The notes under the pieces were generated by a model. The model was not told the DNA's origin and ran no database searches. It saw nothing but the letters and a program-made list of their open reading frames with translations. Shown piece by piece: positions 25,261-34,164 of a stretch of DNA of 64,000 nucleotides. Positions within the stretch are counted from its first letter, which is position 1. Every line of letters starts with the position of its first letter. Source of the DNA: Streptomyces canus (GTDB lineage Bacteria > Actinomycetota > Actinomycetes > Streptomycetales > Streptomycetaceae); assembly GCF_001514145.1 (NCBI RefSeq), contig NZ_KQ948666.1, forward strand, positions 123,561 through 187,560, written 5' to 3'. The translations under genes and the position numbers were made by a program.

Positions 25261-27291
25261 TCACGCGGACTTCCTGATCTCCAGCAGGTCCGGCACCGGC
25301 GAGAGGTCCTCCAGGAGCTGCCCTGTGGCCCCGTTCAGCCGCGCTCGCGCGGTCGCGTCGAGACGGTCGACCGGGGTCCAACTCCCGCCGTGGCGCGCGG
25401 AGTCGAGGAGCCTCTGCAGCCGGGCGAGGTCCGCGTCGACGGTGGGGAGCAGGTGCGGAGCCCGGGTGGTCAGCAACGGCCGCAGGACGGTGAGGAGTTC
25501 GCGGGTGCCGGTGAGGTTGGCGTCGGCGGTGGCGAGTTCGGTGCCGCTGCCCTGGTCGGCGTCGCCGGTGAGTTCGAACTGGAGGGTGTTCTCCAGGATC
25601 TCGTGGGCGCGCAGGGGCAGGTCGCCGGGGTCGAAGTCCTGGGTGGGGAAGGCTTTGCGCAATCCGGCGGCGTCGACGGCGAGTTGCTGTGCGGGCGCGG
25701 TCAGCTCGCTCGCGGTCTGACCGTGCCACAGGCCGTACTCGATCCGGTGGAAGCCGGTGAAGTCCTTGTCGCGCACTCCGCCGGGAAGGCCGTCGGGCCG
25801 TCCGTCGATCTTCTGGTCGTAGTCCTGGAACGTGCCGTAGGCGGCGCCGAGCGAGGCGTAGGTGCGCTGCGCGGTCAGCCAGTCGGTGCGGGCCGCACGG
25901 AGATGGCCGGCCGCGATGTCGTAGCTGAGCCGGCGGGTTCGGGCGACCAGGGTGGCCAGGCCCCGATCGACGTATGCCTTGTACGACGTGAGCGGCGCGG
26001 CGAGGTCGTGTGCGGAGACGGGCACGACCGCGGTGGTCCCACCGCCACCCGTGACCCGGACCGCGCGGGAGGTGACCGCCTTGCCGCTACTGGGGACACA
26101 GCGCCAGGCGTACGTGCCGCCCGCGACGGTAGCCACCAGGTCACGGGTGGTGCCGGGAGCGAGGCCCTCGACCTCGCCGTAGACCGCGCCGGTGCCCGGG
26201 TCGATGAGGTACACCTCGGAGGTCTTGTCACCGGTGTTGCGCATCTGGAAGGTCCGCCGCCCGGGTTTCGGCGCGGTGAAGCCCTTGCCGCAGTCCGTCG
26301 CCGACACGGCCACGGTCTGGGCGCCGGCGGGCCGGGAGCCACCGAGGGCGACGGCTGCTCCCGCCAGTACGGCGGGTGCGGCGACGACCGCGACGGGGGC
26401 CACCCAGGCGGGGCGGCGGCGGGCGGGCGCCGGACCGGCGGGCCTCGTCTTCCGAGCCTTCGGGGTGGGCTCCGCCGTCCGGGTCGAGGCGCCGCGCAGG
26501 AAGAGCGTCATCACGACCGCGAGATAGCCGGCGTACCCGGTCACCTGCAGCCAGGTCATGGTCGGCGTCAGGTTGAAGACGCCCTGCACGAGGGTGCTGT
26601 ACCAGGCCCCCGCGTCCACGCTGCCGCCGAGATCGACGGCGTACGACGTCCCGCCGGGCAGCACCTTGCCCTCCTGGAGGTCGCGCAGCCCGTATCCGAG
26701 TACGCCGGCCGCGATCACGATGAGGACGGCGCCGGTGGCGGTGAAGAACTTCGTCAGGTTGATGTGCAGGACGCGGCGGTACAGCCCCCAGCACAGGCCC
26801 GCCGCGAGGATCAGGCCGATCCCGGCACCGGTCAGCGGGCCCGCGGACTCGCCGGCCGCGCGGGCCGTCGTCCACAGGAACAGCGCGGTCTCCAGGCCCT
26901 CGCGGCCCACCGCCAGGAACGAGGTGACGATCAGCATGCCCGCGCCCATGCCCAGCGCTCCGGTGACCTTCTCCCGGATCTCGCGGGAGAAGGTGCGCGC
27001 CGAGCGGCGCATCCAGAACACCATCGCGGTGACGAATCCGACGGCCACCACGCTCAGCGCGCCGCCGAACGCCTCCTGGGCGGTCGCGGACAGGGACGCG
27101 GCGGTGAAGGTCAGCACCGCGCCGAAACTCAGCGCGAGCGAGATCGCGGCCAGGACGCCTGTCCATACCTGCGGCAGCCGGGACCGGGCACCGGACCGCA
27201 CCAACGTGGCGATGAGAACGGAGACGATGAGCCCGGCCTCGAGACCCTCCCTCAGCCCGATGAGGAAGCTCGGAAACGCGTCGTCCCACAT
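25261..27291 (-). CDS. EfeU-EfeO fusion: iron permease plus cupredoxin/M75 domain
   Basis: A 676-residue fusion. Residues 1 to about 280 form an FTR1/EfeU permease with two REGLE motifs (SFLIGLREGLEAGLIV at the N-terminus and AVGREGLETALFLW midway), each in a transmembrane helix. After a basic linker and another helix comes a cupredoxin-like EfeO domain (ATDCGKGFTAPKPG, TYAWRCVPSSG) and an M75/imelysin-like domain with the HxxE motif in GFHRIEYGLWH. In E. coli these are the separate proteins EfeU and EfeO. The ATG at 27291 follows AGGAAGGG. It heads an operon with the DyP gene. Confidence 0.92.
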   Translation of the reverse strand: MWDDAFPSFLIGLREGLEAGLIVSVLIATLVRSGARSRLPQVWTGVLAAISLALSFGAVLTFTAASLSATAQEAFGGALSVVAVGFVTAMVFWMRRSARTFSREIREKVTGALGMGAGMLIVTSFLAVGREGLETALFLWTTARAAGESAGPLTGAGIGLILAAGLCWGLYRRVLHINLTKFFTATGAVLIVIAAGVLGYGLRDLQEGKVLPGGTSYAVDLGGSVDAGAWYSTLVQGVFNLTPTMTWLQVTGYAGYLAVVMTLFLRGASTRTAEPTPKARKTRPAGPAPARRRPAWVAPVAVVAAPAVLAGAAVALGGSRPAGAQTVAVSATDCGKGFTAPKPGRRTFQMRNTGDKTSEVYLIDPGTGAVYGEVEGLAPGTTRDLVATVAGGTYAWRCVPSSGKAVTSRAVRVTGGGGTTAVVPVSAHDLAAPLTSYKAYVDRGLATLVARTRRLSYDIAAGHLRAARTDWLTAQRTYASLGAAYGTFQDYDQKIDGRPDGLPGGVRDKDFTGFHRIEYGLWHGQTASELTAPAQQLAVDAAGLRKAFPTQDFDPGDLPLRAHEILENTLQFELTGDADQGSGTELATADANLTGTRELLTVLRPLLTTRAPHLLPTVDADLARLQRLLDSARHGGSWTPVDRLDATARARLNGATGQLLEDLSPVPDLLEIRKSA

Positions 27292-27341
27292 GGCTGCGGC
27301 GACCCTTCCTGACAGTTGACCTCGGCCGCCGTCGTCGCTGG

Positions 27342-27364
27342 TTAGCGAAGGCACGCCTTACCTA
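27342..27364. promoter_or_regulatory. Iron box (DtxR/DmdR-type operator)
   Basis: The site has the core AAGGC-AC-GCCTT flanked by TTAG and CCTA, matching the DtxR-family consensus TTAGGTTAGGCTAACCTAA in symmetry and most positions. It is 51 bp upstream of the efeUO start. It implies repression by iron-loaded DmdR. Confidence 0.7.
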
Positions 27365-27536
27365 CGCCGACCATCATGCGTGCGGGTATGCCGCTGTCCG
27401 GTCATGGATCAGCAGTTATCCGGTCATGTCAGAGCAATGGGGCAGCAAAGATCGCCGACAGCGCGAGTTCAAGCGGCGCGACGCCGGACTCAAGGACGCG
27501 CGCCGCCGGCCGAACCCGTGGTGACCGAGCGGGGAT

Positions 27537-28910
27537 TCAGGCCCGCAGCGGATTGGCGCGCGCCGCGGCCAGGAGGTACCAGGCGGTGGCGCCGGTGTGC
27601 CGGTAGGGGTAGTAGCCGAACCCGAAACCGGTGTCGAGAGGGCTGCTCGCCGAGACGACCCCGGAACGGGCGGGGAGAGCCGTGCCGCCGACGGTCTGGG
27701 CGTCGCCGAGGAGGTCCTGGGCGCGCTCGATCGAGCCGAGCAGGCGGCGGGCGCGCTTCTCGTCGCCGGAGTGGCACCGGTGGCGCAGGGCGAGCGCGAG
27801 GTGGGCGGTGCCCTCGAACCAGACGCCGTTGCGGTCCGGCCTGGGCTGGCCGTCGGCGATGGGGGCACTCTCGTTCGCCAGCAGGCTCGCGGAGCTGAAG
27901 GTGACGCCCTCGTAGGACTGACCAGAGGGGACCGTGCTGTTGGCGCGGTCGGCCGTATCCAGCACGGCGAGCTCGGTCGCCGCCCAGTCGAGGGAGCGGG
28001 AGTGGGCCGGAGAGGCGAAAGCGAGGTGGGTCCAGGTCTGGGTGTCCTCCGGGATCGGGGACTTGTTGATCGTCACACCGTCGTTGCTGCCCGTGTAGAA
28101 GAAGCCCTCCGACGGCTCCCACATCTTCTCGACGAACGCTCTGGCCCGCGCACGGCGCTCCCGCCAGACCTTGTCCCCGGTCAGCCGGGCGAGCCGCCCG
28201 AACAGGCCGACCAGGTCGGTGTTGTGCTCGGTCGAGCTGAACGGCAGTTTCTGGTTCGCCCCGTCGACCCCGAACTTGTAGCCGCCCAGCGGCTCGTCGG
28301 TCCGCCCCACCCGCTCGATCCACTCACCGATCCGCACCGCGCCGGTGAGGAAGCGCCGCTCACCGGTCCGCCCGGCGAGCGCGCTGAGCGCGATACCGGC
28401 CCACGCCATGTCGCCCACGGCGGTCCCGGTGAAGCCGAACTGCGTACCGACGTTGGCCGTGCCGTCCGCTTTGACGAACCCGTCCGGCTGCGGGGAGCCG
28501 TCGTAGAAGGTGTACGGCCCGACGTTGTACGCCTGCCGCAGTCGCCCGTCGTCGTACACGGGGTCGTGGGCCTGGGCGTACAGCAGCGCGTCACCGAGCG
28601 CCACGGCCCGCGACTCGCCCGCGGGGCAGGCGAGATGGGCCAGGATCGCGAGGGCGTTGTCGTACGTGAACGCCGTGCTGAACAGTCCCGCCTGGTCGGT
28701 GTAGCTCTGGGTGAGCCGGATCGTGCCGTGGTCCGGGTAGGCGTCCATGGCGGCGGCGAGGAAGGCCTGCGCACGCCGTGGCGCGGGGGCCGCGGAGGCG
28801 GGTTGCGCGGCGCGGGCCGTGCCGGTGCCGGCCGCGGTGAGGACCGCGACACCGAGACCTGTCCCGATGAGCGTACGGCGGCTGAGGGGTGGGCGGGGGC
28901 GGCCGGTCAT
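27537..28910 (-). CDS. Tat-exported six-hairpin glycosidase-like protein
   Basis: A 457-residue protein with a Tat signal (LSRRTLIGTGLGVAVLTAAG). The mature part is helical and repeats the (alpha/alpha)6 barrel pattern: TFTYDNALAILAHLA, AYNVGPYTFYDG, GDMAWAGIALSALAGRTGERRFL, EHNTDLVGLFGRLARLTGD, GVWFEGTAHLALALR. This resembles unsaturated-uronyl or mannan-type hydrolases, but I cannot name the family. A palindrome of the LacI-operator type is 30 bp upstream, which fits carbohydrate-responsive control. Likely extracytoplasmic polysaccharide metabolism; the substrate is unknown. Confidence 0.8.
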   Translation of the reverse strand: MTGRPRPPLSRRTLIGTGLGVAVLTAAGTGTARAAQPASAAPAPRRAQAFLAAAMDAYPDHGTIRLTQSYTDQAGLFSTAFTYDNALAILAHLACPAGESRAVALGDALLYAQAHDPVYDDGRLRQAYNVGPYTFYDGSPQPDGFVKADGTANVGTQFGFTGTAVGDMAWAGIALSALAGRTGERRFLTGAVRIGEWIERVGRTDEPLGGYKFGVDGANQKLPFSSTEHNTDLVGLFGRLARLTGDKVWRERRARARAFVEKMWEPSEGFFYTGSNDGVTINKSPIPEDTQTWTHLAFASPAHSRSLDWAATELAVLDTADRANSTVPSGQSYEGVTFSSASLLANESAPIADGQPRPDRNGVWFEGTAHLALALRHRCHSGDEKRARRLLGSIERAQDLLGDAQTVGGTALPARSGVVSASSPLDTGFGFGYYPYRHTGATAWYLLAAARANPLRA

Positions 28911-28939
28911 GGGTCTCCTCGGGAGGTGCGAGCGAGTCG

Positions 28940-28953
28940 TGAGAGCGCTCTCA
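28940..28953. promoter_or_regulatory. LacI-family operator palindrome
   Basis: TGAGAGCGCTCTCA is a perfect 14-bp palindrome with the central GCGC typical of LacI/GalR sites; the CebR site of Streptomyces is TGGGAGCGCTCCCA. It lies 30 bp before the exported-hydrolase gene. Confidence 0.65.
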
Positions 28954-29042
28954 AAGTGGCGGGCTCATTCTGCTGTTGCTCCAGGGGCGGGTCAACGCCT
29001 GCGATCCGAAGAGCAGTTGGCGCGCTGACCTTCGGCGTGTCT

Positions 29043-30041
29043 TCACGCCGGGCCCGGAGGGACCAGCCTGCCGTGGGCGATGACGGACGCGGCCTGTTTG
29101 AGGCGGCGGACGCGGATGCTGACGCTGTAGGCGTCGATGCCGGGGACGGCCGCCACGCGTGTCGTGAGGTAGCGGTAGAAGTCCTCCGCGTCACGGCAGT
29201 TGGCGACGACCATGATGTTGTGGTCGCCGCTCATGGCGCCGGCGAAGGCCACCTCGTCGTGTCCGGCCAACTCCTCGCCGACACGATGGAGATGGGCGGG
29301 GGCCACCCGCAACCAGAGAGTGGCGTTGAGGTGGTGGCCCAGACGCTCGGGGAGCAGGTCGACCTCGTAGGAGAGGGCACCCGAGGACTCCAGGGCGTCG
29401 AGCCGGCGGGCGACGCGCGCCTTCGACCACCCGGTGAGTTCGGCGAGCCGGGTGTGGGTGGTACGGCCGTCCTCGGCGAGGGCTTCGAGGAGCGGGGTGT
29501 CCTCGGCGGTGGGTGGCTGGAGGGTGCCGGCGGTGGGCGCGGGCGGCCGGTCGGCGGTGAGCCGGGCCACCTCGTCGGGGCTGAGATGGCCGCCGTATCC
29601 GGACCATTCGGAGGTGCCGGCCATGCCGAAGGGGTGGATCAGCAGGTCGATGCTGACGTCCAGCACAGAGGCTGCCTTGGGCAACTGCCGGAGCAGGATG
29701 TCGTCGCGAGGAGCGTCCACCGGTGAGTGGATCATGCAGATGATCTCGGAGCCACCCGAGGCGAGACCGACGTAGGCGATGTCGGGCCGGCGGGTGAGGG
29801 CGTCCGCGAGCGGGGTGACACGGTCGGGACGGCAGCGGATGCGGGTGATCCAGCGGGCCTGGCCGTGCGCCTCCGGGTTGATCAGGCCGACCACCCGCAT
29901 CAAGCCCTCGCGCCGCAGGGCCTGGTAGCGGCGGGCGGCGGTCTGCTCCGAGACTCCGGCGACCTCGCCGATGAGCCGGAAGGAGGCGCGGGGGGAGTAC
30001 CGCAGGGCGCGGAGGATTTTTCTGTCGATCTCGTCGGGCAT
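29043..30041 (-). CDS. Lrp/AsnC family regulator with duplicated domains
   Basis: A 332-residue protein made of two Lrp-like halves. The first HTH is IDRKILRALRYSPRASFRLIGEVAGVSEQTAARRYQALRREGLMRVVG and the second is LEALAEDGRTTHTRLAELTGWSKARVARRLDALESSGALSYEV. Each is followed by a RAM-like ligand domain (WITRIRCRPDRVTPLADALT and ATLWLRVAPAHLHRVGEEL). Duplicated Lrp proteins are frequent in Streptomyces. It is divergent from an EmrB-type transporter gene, with a palindrome between them, so it likely regulates that exporter and itself. Confidence 0.9.
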   Translation of the reverse strand: MPDEIDRKILRALRYSPRASFRLIGEVAGVSEQTAARRYQALRREGLMRVVGLINPEAHGQARWITRIRCRPDRVTPLADALTRRPDIAYVGLASGGSEIICMIHSPVDAPRDDILLRQLPKAASVLDVSIDLLIHPFGMAGTSEWSGYGGHLSPDEVARLTADRPPAPTAGTLQPPTAEDTPLLEALAEDGRTTHTRLAELTGWSKARVARRLDALESSGALSYEVDLLPERLGHHLNATLWLRVAPAHLHRVGEELAGHDEVAFAGAMSGDHNIMVVANCRDAEDFYRYLTTRVAAVPGIDAYSVSIRVRRLKQAASVIAHGRLVPPGPA

Positions 30042-30130
30042 GAGGGAAGTCTGGCACCACGAGGGGTGTGGGTGGATGTTTGTCTTCGCTTATGGCTGTG
30101 GCGTTGGGGATCCGGCTCGCTGTCACTGAT

Positions 30131-30142
30131 GCTGGCGCCAGC
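30131..30142. promoter_or_regulatory. Palindrome between Lrp and MFS genes
   Basis: GCTGGCGCCAGC is a perfect 12-bp palindrome, with outer TGAT/ATCA adding weaker symmetry. It lies about 48 bp upstream of the transporter start and 90 bp from the Lrp start. Confidence 0.4.
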
Positions 30143-30190
30143 CCATCACTGAACGACCGCGGCGCGCGTCGCCGTAGAGGAGAGTTCCCC

Positions 30191-31795
30191 GTGAATGTCA
30201 CGACTCCGGCAAACGGGTCGGCGGACCGGCGGGCGGCCACGCTCGTCATGGCCTGCCTCGGCGCCTTCGTCGCCTATCTGCCGGTCACCACGGTCGCCGT
30301 GAGCCTGCCCGCCATCCAGTCGGCGCTCGGCGCGACGACCGCCCAACTGTCGTGGGTCCAGGACGCGTTCGTCCTGCCCATGGCCGCGTTCATCCTGACA
30401 GCAGGGGTCGTCGGTGACGTCCACGGGCGCAAGAAGGTGTTCCAGGCCGGGCTGCTGTTCTCCGCGGCCGGTGCCGCCCTGGCTCTCTGCGCCCAGTCGG
30501 TGCAGGTGTTGTGGATCGGGCAGGCCCTCGCCGGACTCGGCGCGGCCACGCTGCTGCCCACCACGCTGGCGCTGATCAGTCACGCGGTGCCCGACCACCG
30601 GGAGCGCGGAAAGTTCATCGGCCTGTGGGCCACCTCGCTCATGGCGGCGCTGGCCGTCGGACCGATCGTCGCCGGGGTGATCCTCGACCACGTCGCCTGG
30701 CGCTGGATCTACCTGCTGGCGATCCCCGTCTCGCTGCTCGCGACCGTCTTCGCGGCACGGCTGCTGACCGACTCGCGCGCGCCCTACGAGCGGCGGCTGG
30801 ACTGGCCCGGCCAGATCTCCGCCACGGTGGCGGTCACCGCCCTGGTCTACGGCGTCATCGAGGGCGGCGCCGACTCCTTCACCGCCCCGCAGGTGCTGAC
30901 GGCGCTCGCGGTGACCGTCGTGGCCGGTGTCGCGTTCGTGTTCGCCGAGCGGCGCAGCGACAGTCCGATGCTCGACCTCGCGCTGTTCCGCAGCCCGGCC
31001 TTCACCGCCACCACGCTCGTCGCGATGATCGCCTTTCTCGCGCTGATCGGCTTCTTCTTCCTGCTCAGCCTGTACTTCGGGATGGTGCAGCAACTCGACA
31101 CCCTGCAGGCGGGCTGGCGGATGCTGGTGGTGACCGCCTGCGCCATCCTGGTCGGCGGGCCCGTCGGGCGCCTCATGCACCGGGTCTCCGCACGTGTGCT
31201 GATCACGGGCGGTCTGGTCGTCGTCTCCGCCTCGCTGTTCTCGCTGACCGGTGCCGGCGCGGACACCTCTTTCGTCTCCCTGGCCTGGCGGCTGGCGCCG
31301 CTGGGGCTGGGAATGGGTGCCGTCATGACGCCGATGACCGCGACGGCCGTGGCCTCCGTGCCGCACCACCTGGCGGGTATGGCCGCGGCGGGCAACAACG
31401 CCTTCCGCCAGCTCGGCGGCGCGCTCGGCCCCGCCGTCCTCGGGGCGCTGCTGACCACTCGGGCGCTCGACAGCTTCCCGGCCCACCTCGCCGACGCCGG
31501 GATGACCGGGGCGGCGGGGCAGCGGATCGCGACCGCGGCCGACCAAGGGGGATTGGGCGCGGTGGCCGGGCTCGACCTCGGCGCGGACACGGGGCGTGTC
31601 ATGGGCGCCCTGGGGGAGGCCTTCCTGGACGGGCTGCGGCTGTGCCTGACGGTCGCGGGGTCGCTCACGCTGCTGGCCGCGCTGGTGGCCGTCGTTCTGC
31701 TGCGCCGGCCCCGGAGCGCGGGGGCAGGGCACACGCAGGTCGCCGCGTCGGGTGAGGCGGCAGGTGCGGCGTCCGTCAAGGTGGTCGAGGTGTGA
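30191..31795 (+). CDS. EmrB/QacA-type drug-resistance MFS transporter (DHA2)
   Basis: A 534-residue, 14-helix major facilitator protein. It has AYLPVTTVAVSLPAIQSALGATTAQLSWVQDAFVLPMAAFILTAGVVGD, in which the helix-1 and helix-2 pattern and VHGRKKVFQAGL (motif A) are typical of DHA2. A Gly-rich motif C-like stretch follows. The GTG at 30191 has AGAGGAGAG just upstream; the frame extends to 30068 through the divergent promoter and is unlikely to be translated there. It is divergent from the Lrp regulator gene and ends in a strong terminator. Substrate unknown; proton-driven drug or metabolite efflux is expected. Confidence 0.9.
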   Translation: MNVTTPANGSADRRAATLVMACLGAFVAYLPVTTVAVSLPAIQSALGATTAQLSWVQDAFVLPMAAFILTAGVVGDVHGRKKVFQAGLLFSAAGAALALCAQSVQVLWIGQALAGLGAATLLPTTLALISHAVPDHRERGKFIGLWATSLMAALAVGPIVAGVILDHVAWRWIYLLAIPVSLLATVFAARLLTDSRAPYERRLDWPGQISATVAVTALVYGVIEGGADSFTAPQVLTALAVTVVAGVAFVFAERRSDSPMLDLALFRSPAFTATTLVAMIAFLALIGFFFLLSLYFGMVQQLDTLQAGWRMLVVTACAILVGGPVGRLMHRVSARVLITGGLVVVSASLFSLTGAGADTSFVSLAWRLAPLGLGMGAVMTPMTATAVASVPHHLAGMAAAGNNAFRQLGGALGPAVLGALLTTRALDSFPAHLADAGMTGAAGQRIATAADQGGLGAVAGLDLGADTGRVMGALGEAFLDGLRLCLTVAGSLTLLAALVAVVLLRRPRSAGAGHTQVAASGEAAGAASVKVVEV

Positions 31796-31803
31796 CAGCC
31801 GGG

Positions 31804-31834
31804 GTGGGTCGTGGGGGCCGGCCCCACGACCCAC
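31804..31834 (+). terminator. Perfect hairpin terminator after the MFS gene
   Basis: GTGGGTCGTGGGG pairs fully with CCCCACGACCCAC around a 5-nt loop, starting 8 bp after the stop codon. Confidence 0.8.
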
Positions 31835-31887
31835 TCCGCCCTCCGCCACCACCGTTGACCGCCCCACCCCTTGGGTACCCGTAGCCC

Positions 31888-33621
31888 ATGAGCACCCGCT
31901 TCCCGCCCCATGCGCTGCACGACTACGCGCTGCCGGCCGACGGAGAGCGCGGGGCGGTCATCGGGCCCGACGGCGCCATCGGGTGGCTGTGTGCGCCGAC
32001 CTGGCAGGACGAGGCCGTCTTCAGCGACCTGGTCGGGGGCGGGGCGTGTACGCCGTCACTCCCACCGGCCGGTACGTTCTTCGGTGGCTACTACGAAGAG
32101 GGCACGCTCATCTGGCGCAGCCGCTGGGTCACCGACGAGGGCATCGTCGAATGCCGTGAGGCGCTGGCCTTCCCCGGCGACCCGGACCGGCTCGTCCTGC
32201 TGCGGCAGCTGCGCGCGGTCGACGGGCCGGCCCGCCTCTCCGTGGTCCTCGACCCGCACAGCGGATACGGCACAACAGCGGTCGAGTCCGCCCGCCGCAG
32301 CGGCGACGGAGTGTGGGAGCTGCGCACCGGCAGCCACCGATTGCGCTGGCAGGGCGCCCCACAGGCCGTCGCCGGGGAGCGAGGCCTCACGGCCGACCTC
32401 GAGCTGGAGCCCGGCGAGCGGCACGAACTGGTCCTGGAGTGCGCCGTATCGCCACCGCCGGCCGACCTTCCGAAGCCGGAGCAGGCCTGGGCGGCGACCG
32501 AAGCGGCCTGGCACGAGACGGTCCCCGCGCTCGACGACACCGTCGCACCCCGCGACGCGCGGCGGGCGTACGCCGTCCTGCGCGGCCTCACCACGCAGGG
32601 CGGGGGCATGGTCGCGGCGGCGACGACCAGCCTGCCGGAGCGCGCCGAGGAGGGGCGCAACTACGACTACCGGTACGTGTGGATCCGCGACGAGAGCTAC
32701 GCCGGACAGGCCGCTGCCGCCGTAGGAGCCCACGACCTCCTCGACGCCGCCGTCGGCTTCGTCACCGCACGCCTGCACGCGGACGGCTCCCGCCTCGTGC
32801 CCGCCTACACCGTGCACGGCGACCCGGTCCCCGCCCAGCGCGAACTCGACCTGCCCGGCTATCCCGGCGGCTTCGACCGCGTCGGCAACCAGGTCGGTGA
32901 GCAGTTCCAGCTCGACTGCTTCGGCGAGGCCCTGCTGCTGCTCGCCGCCGCCGAACGCCACGGGCGTCTCGACGAGGGCCACTGGAAGGCCGTCGAGATC
33001 GCCGTGCGGGCCATCGCCGACCGCTGGCGCCAACCTGACGCGGGTATCTGGGAGTTGAGCGACCGGCTCTGGACCCACAGCAGGCTCATCTGCGTCGCCG
33101 GTCTACGGGCCGTGGCCGCCGCAGCGCCCCGCCGTCCCCTCGCCGCCACCTGCACCGCCCTGGCCGACACCCTCCTCGACGCCGTCGAGCGGACCTGCCT
33201 CCATCCCGACGGCCATTGGCAGCGCACCCCCGACGACCCGTCGGTGGACGCCGCCCTGCTGCTGCCCGGCGTGCGCGGTGCCCTGGCCGCCGCCGACCCG
33301 CGCACCCGGGCCACCCTCGCCGCGTGCCGCCGCGAGCTGGCCGAGGACCACTTCCTTTACCGCTTCCGCCACGACGAGCGCCCGCTGGAAGAGGCTGAGG
33401 GCGCGTTCGTGCTGTGCGGGTTCGTCATGGCGCTCGCCGAACACCAGCAGGGCCGGACCGCCGAGGCGTTCCGCTGGTTCGAACGCAACCGCGGCGCCTG
33501 CGGCGCGTCCGGCCTGTACGCCGAGGAGTTCGACATCGCCCAGCGCCAGCTGCGCGGCAACCTCCCGCAGGCCTTCGTCCACGCACTGCTGCTGGAGACG
33601 GCCGCCCGGCTCGGCGAGTGA
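31888..33621 (+). CDS. Glycoside hydrolase family 15 protein (glucoamylase/trehalase-like)
   Basis: A 577-residue cytoplasmic enzyme: an N-terminal GH15-associated beta domain (LHDYALPADGERGAVIGPDGAIGWLCAPTW) followed by an (alpha/alpha)6 catalytic domain. Diagnostic segments are NYDYRYVWIRDESYAGQAAAA, EQFQLDCFGEALLLL and SGLYAEEFD near residue 545, where GH15 enzymes carry a catalytic Glu. No signal peptide. Family members hydrolyse trehalose, maltooligosaccharides or glucosylated conjugates, and the exact substrate cannot be assigned. The gene begins after the terminator of the MFS gene and is monocistronic. Confidence 0.9.
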   Translation: MSTRFPPHALHDYALPADGERGAVIGPDGAIGWLCAPTWQDEAVFSDLVGGGACTPSLPPAGTFFGGYYEEGTLIWRSRWVTDEGIVECREALAFPGDPDRLVLLRQLRAVDGPARLSVVLDPHSGYGTTAVESARRSGDGVWELRTGSHRLRWQGAPQAVAGERGLTADLELEPGERHELVLECAVSPPPADLPKPEQAWAATEAAWHETVPALDDTVAPRDARRAYAVLRGLTTQGGGMVAAATTSLPERAEEGRNYDYRYVWIRDESYAGQAAAAVGAHDLLDAAVGFVTARLHADGSRLVPAYTVHGDPVPAQRELDLPGYPGGFDRVGNQVGEQFQLDCFGEALLLLAAAERHGRLDEGHWKAVEIAVRAIADRWRQPDAGIWELSDRLWTHSRLICVAGLRAVAAAAPRRPLAATCTALADTLLDAVERTCLHPDGHWQRTPDDPSVDAALLLPGVRGALAAADPRTRATLAACRRELAEDHFLYRFRHDERPLEEAEGAFVLCGFVMALAEHQQGRTAEAFRWFERNRGACGASGLYAEEFDIAQRQLRGNLPQAFVHALLLETAARLGE

Positions 33622-33679
33622 GTGAGTGAGCCGGGCGGCCCCTTCCGGAAAGGTCGGCCGCGCGATACGGCCGTAGAGG

Positions 33680-34057
33680 TCAGCCGCGCCCCGGCCCGCC
33701 ACTGCCGAACGAGCCGCTGCTGCCCTCGTTCCAACGAGGCCGTTCTCCTGCCGGGCCCGTCCGGGTCGGACTGTTGCCGTGGCCCGGCAGCTCGTGCGGG
33801 GTCAACCGGGTGTCGCTCCTGGGCACCTCGTCGGGCTCCCGGTTCTCCCTGACCTCACGGACCGGCCCGCCCTCCGGCATCCTCGGCTGTTCCTCCGGGG
33901 TGGGCGGCGGCGACTCGCGGCGCTTGACGCGGGCGCCCAGCCAGAAGGCGCCGATCAGCACCGCCACGACCACCACACCCGCCGCGATCACTCCGGCCGC
34001 AAGGGCGCCCCGGCCCGCAGCCATGTCCATCCATTCGGTGTTCAGGGCTTGGTTCAT
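33680..34057 (-). CDS. DUF6479 single-pass membrane protein
   Basis: A 125-residue protein with one N-terminal transmembrane helix (GALAAGVIAAGVVVVAVLIGAFWLGARV) followed by a long charged, proline-rich cytosolic tail (RRESPPPTPEEQPRMPEGGPVREVRENREPDEVPRS and a Gly/Ser end). This is the DUF6479 layout seen throughout Streptomyces. Function unknown. It is divergent from the Cys-rich protein gene. Confidence 0.8.
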   Translation of the reverse strand: MNQALNTEWMDMAAGRGALAAGVIAAGVVVVAVLIGAFWLGARVKRRESPPPTPEEQPRMPEGGPVREVRENREPDEVPRSDTRLTPHELPGHGNSPTRTGPAGERPRWNEGSSGSFGSGGPGRG

Positions 34058-34164
34058 GCCACGCGGGTACCCCTGGCACCCCGGGCGAACCGGCTCGTCC
34101 TCCGGACGGAGGAAACCCCGGGAACACCGGGTTTGGCTGCTCGGACGGCGGCTACCCGCACCGT

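Noticed and set aside
25078..27312. Plus-strand frame of about 740 codons opposite efeUO
   Set aside because: Antisense shadow of the EfeU-EfeO/DyP operon; no family pattern.
30146..31867. Minus-strand frame of over 570 codons opposite the EmrB-type transporter
   Set aside because: Composition is Arg/Gly/Gln-rich as expected for antisense of a membrane protein gene in high-GC DNA.
33655..33673. CGGCCG repeat between the GH15 and DUF6479 genes
   Set aside because: Six-base GC palindromic arms are frequent in this composition; too weak to call.
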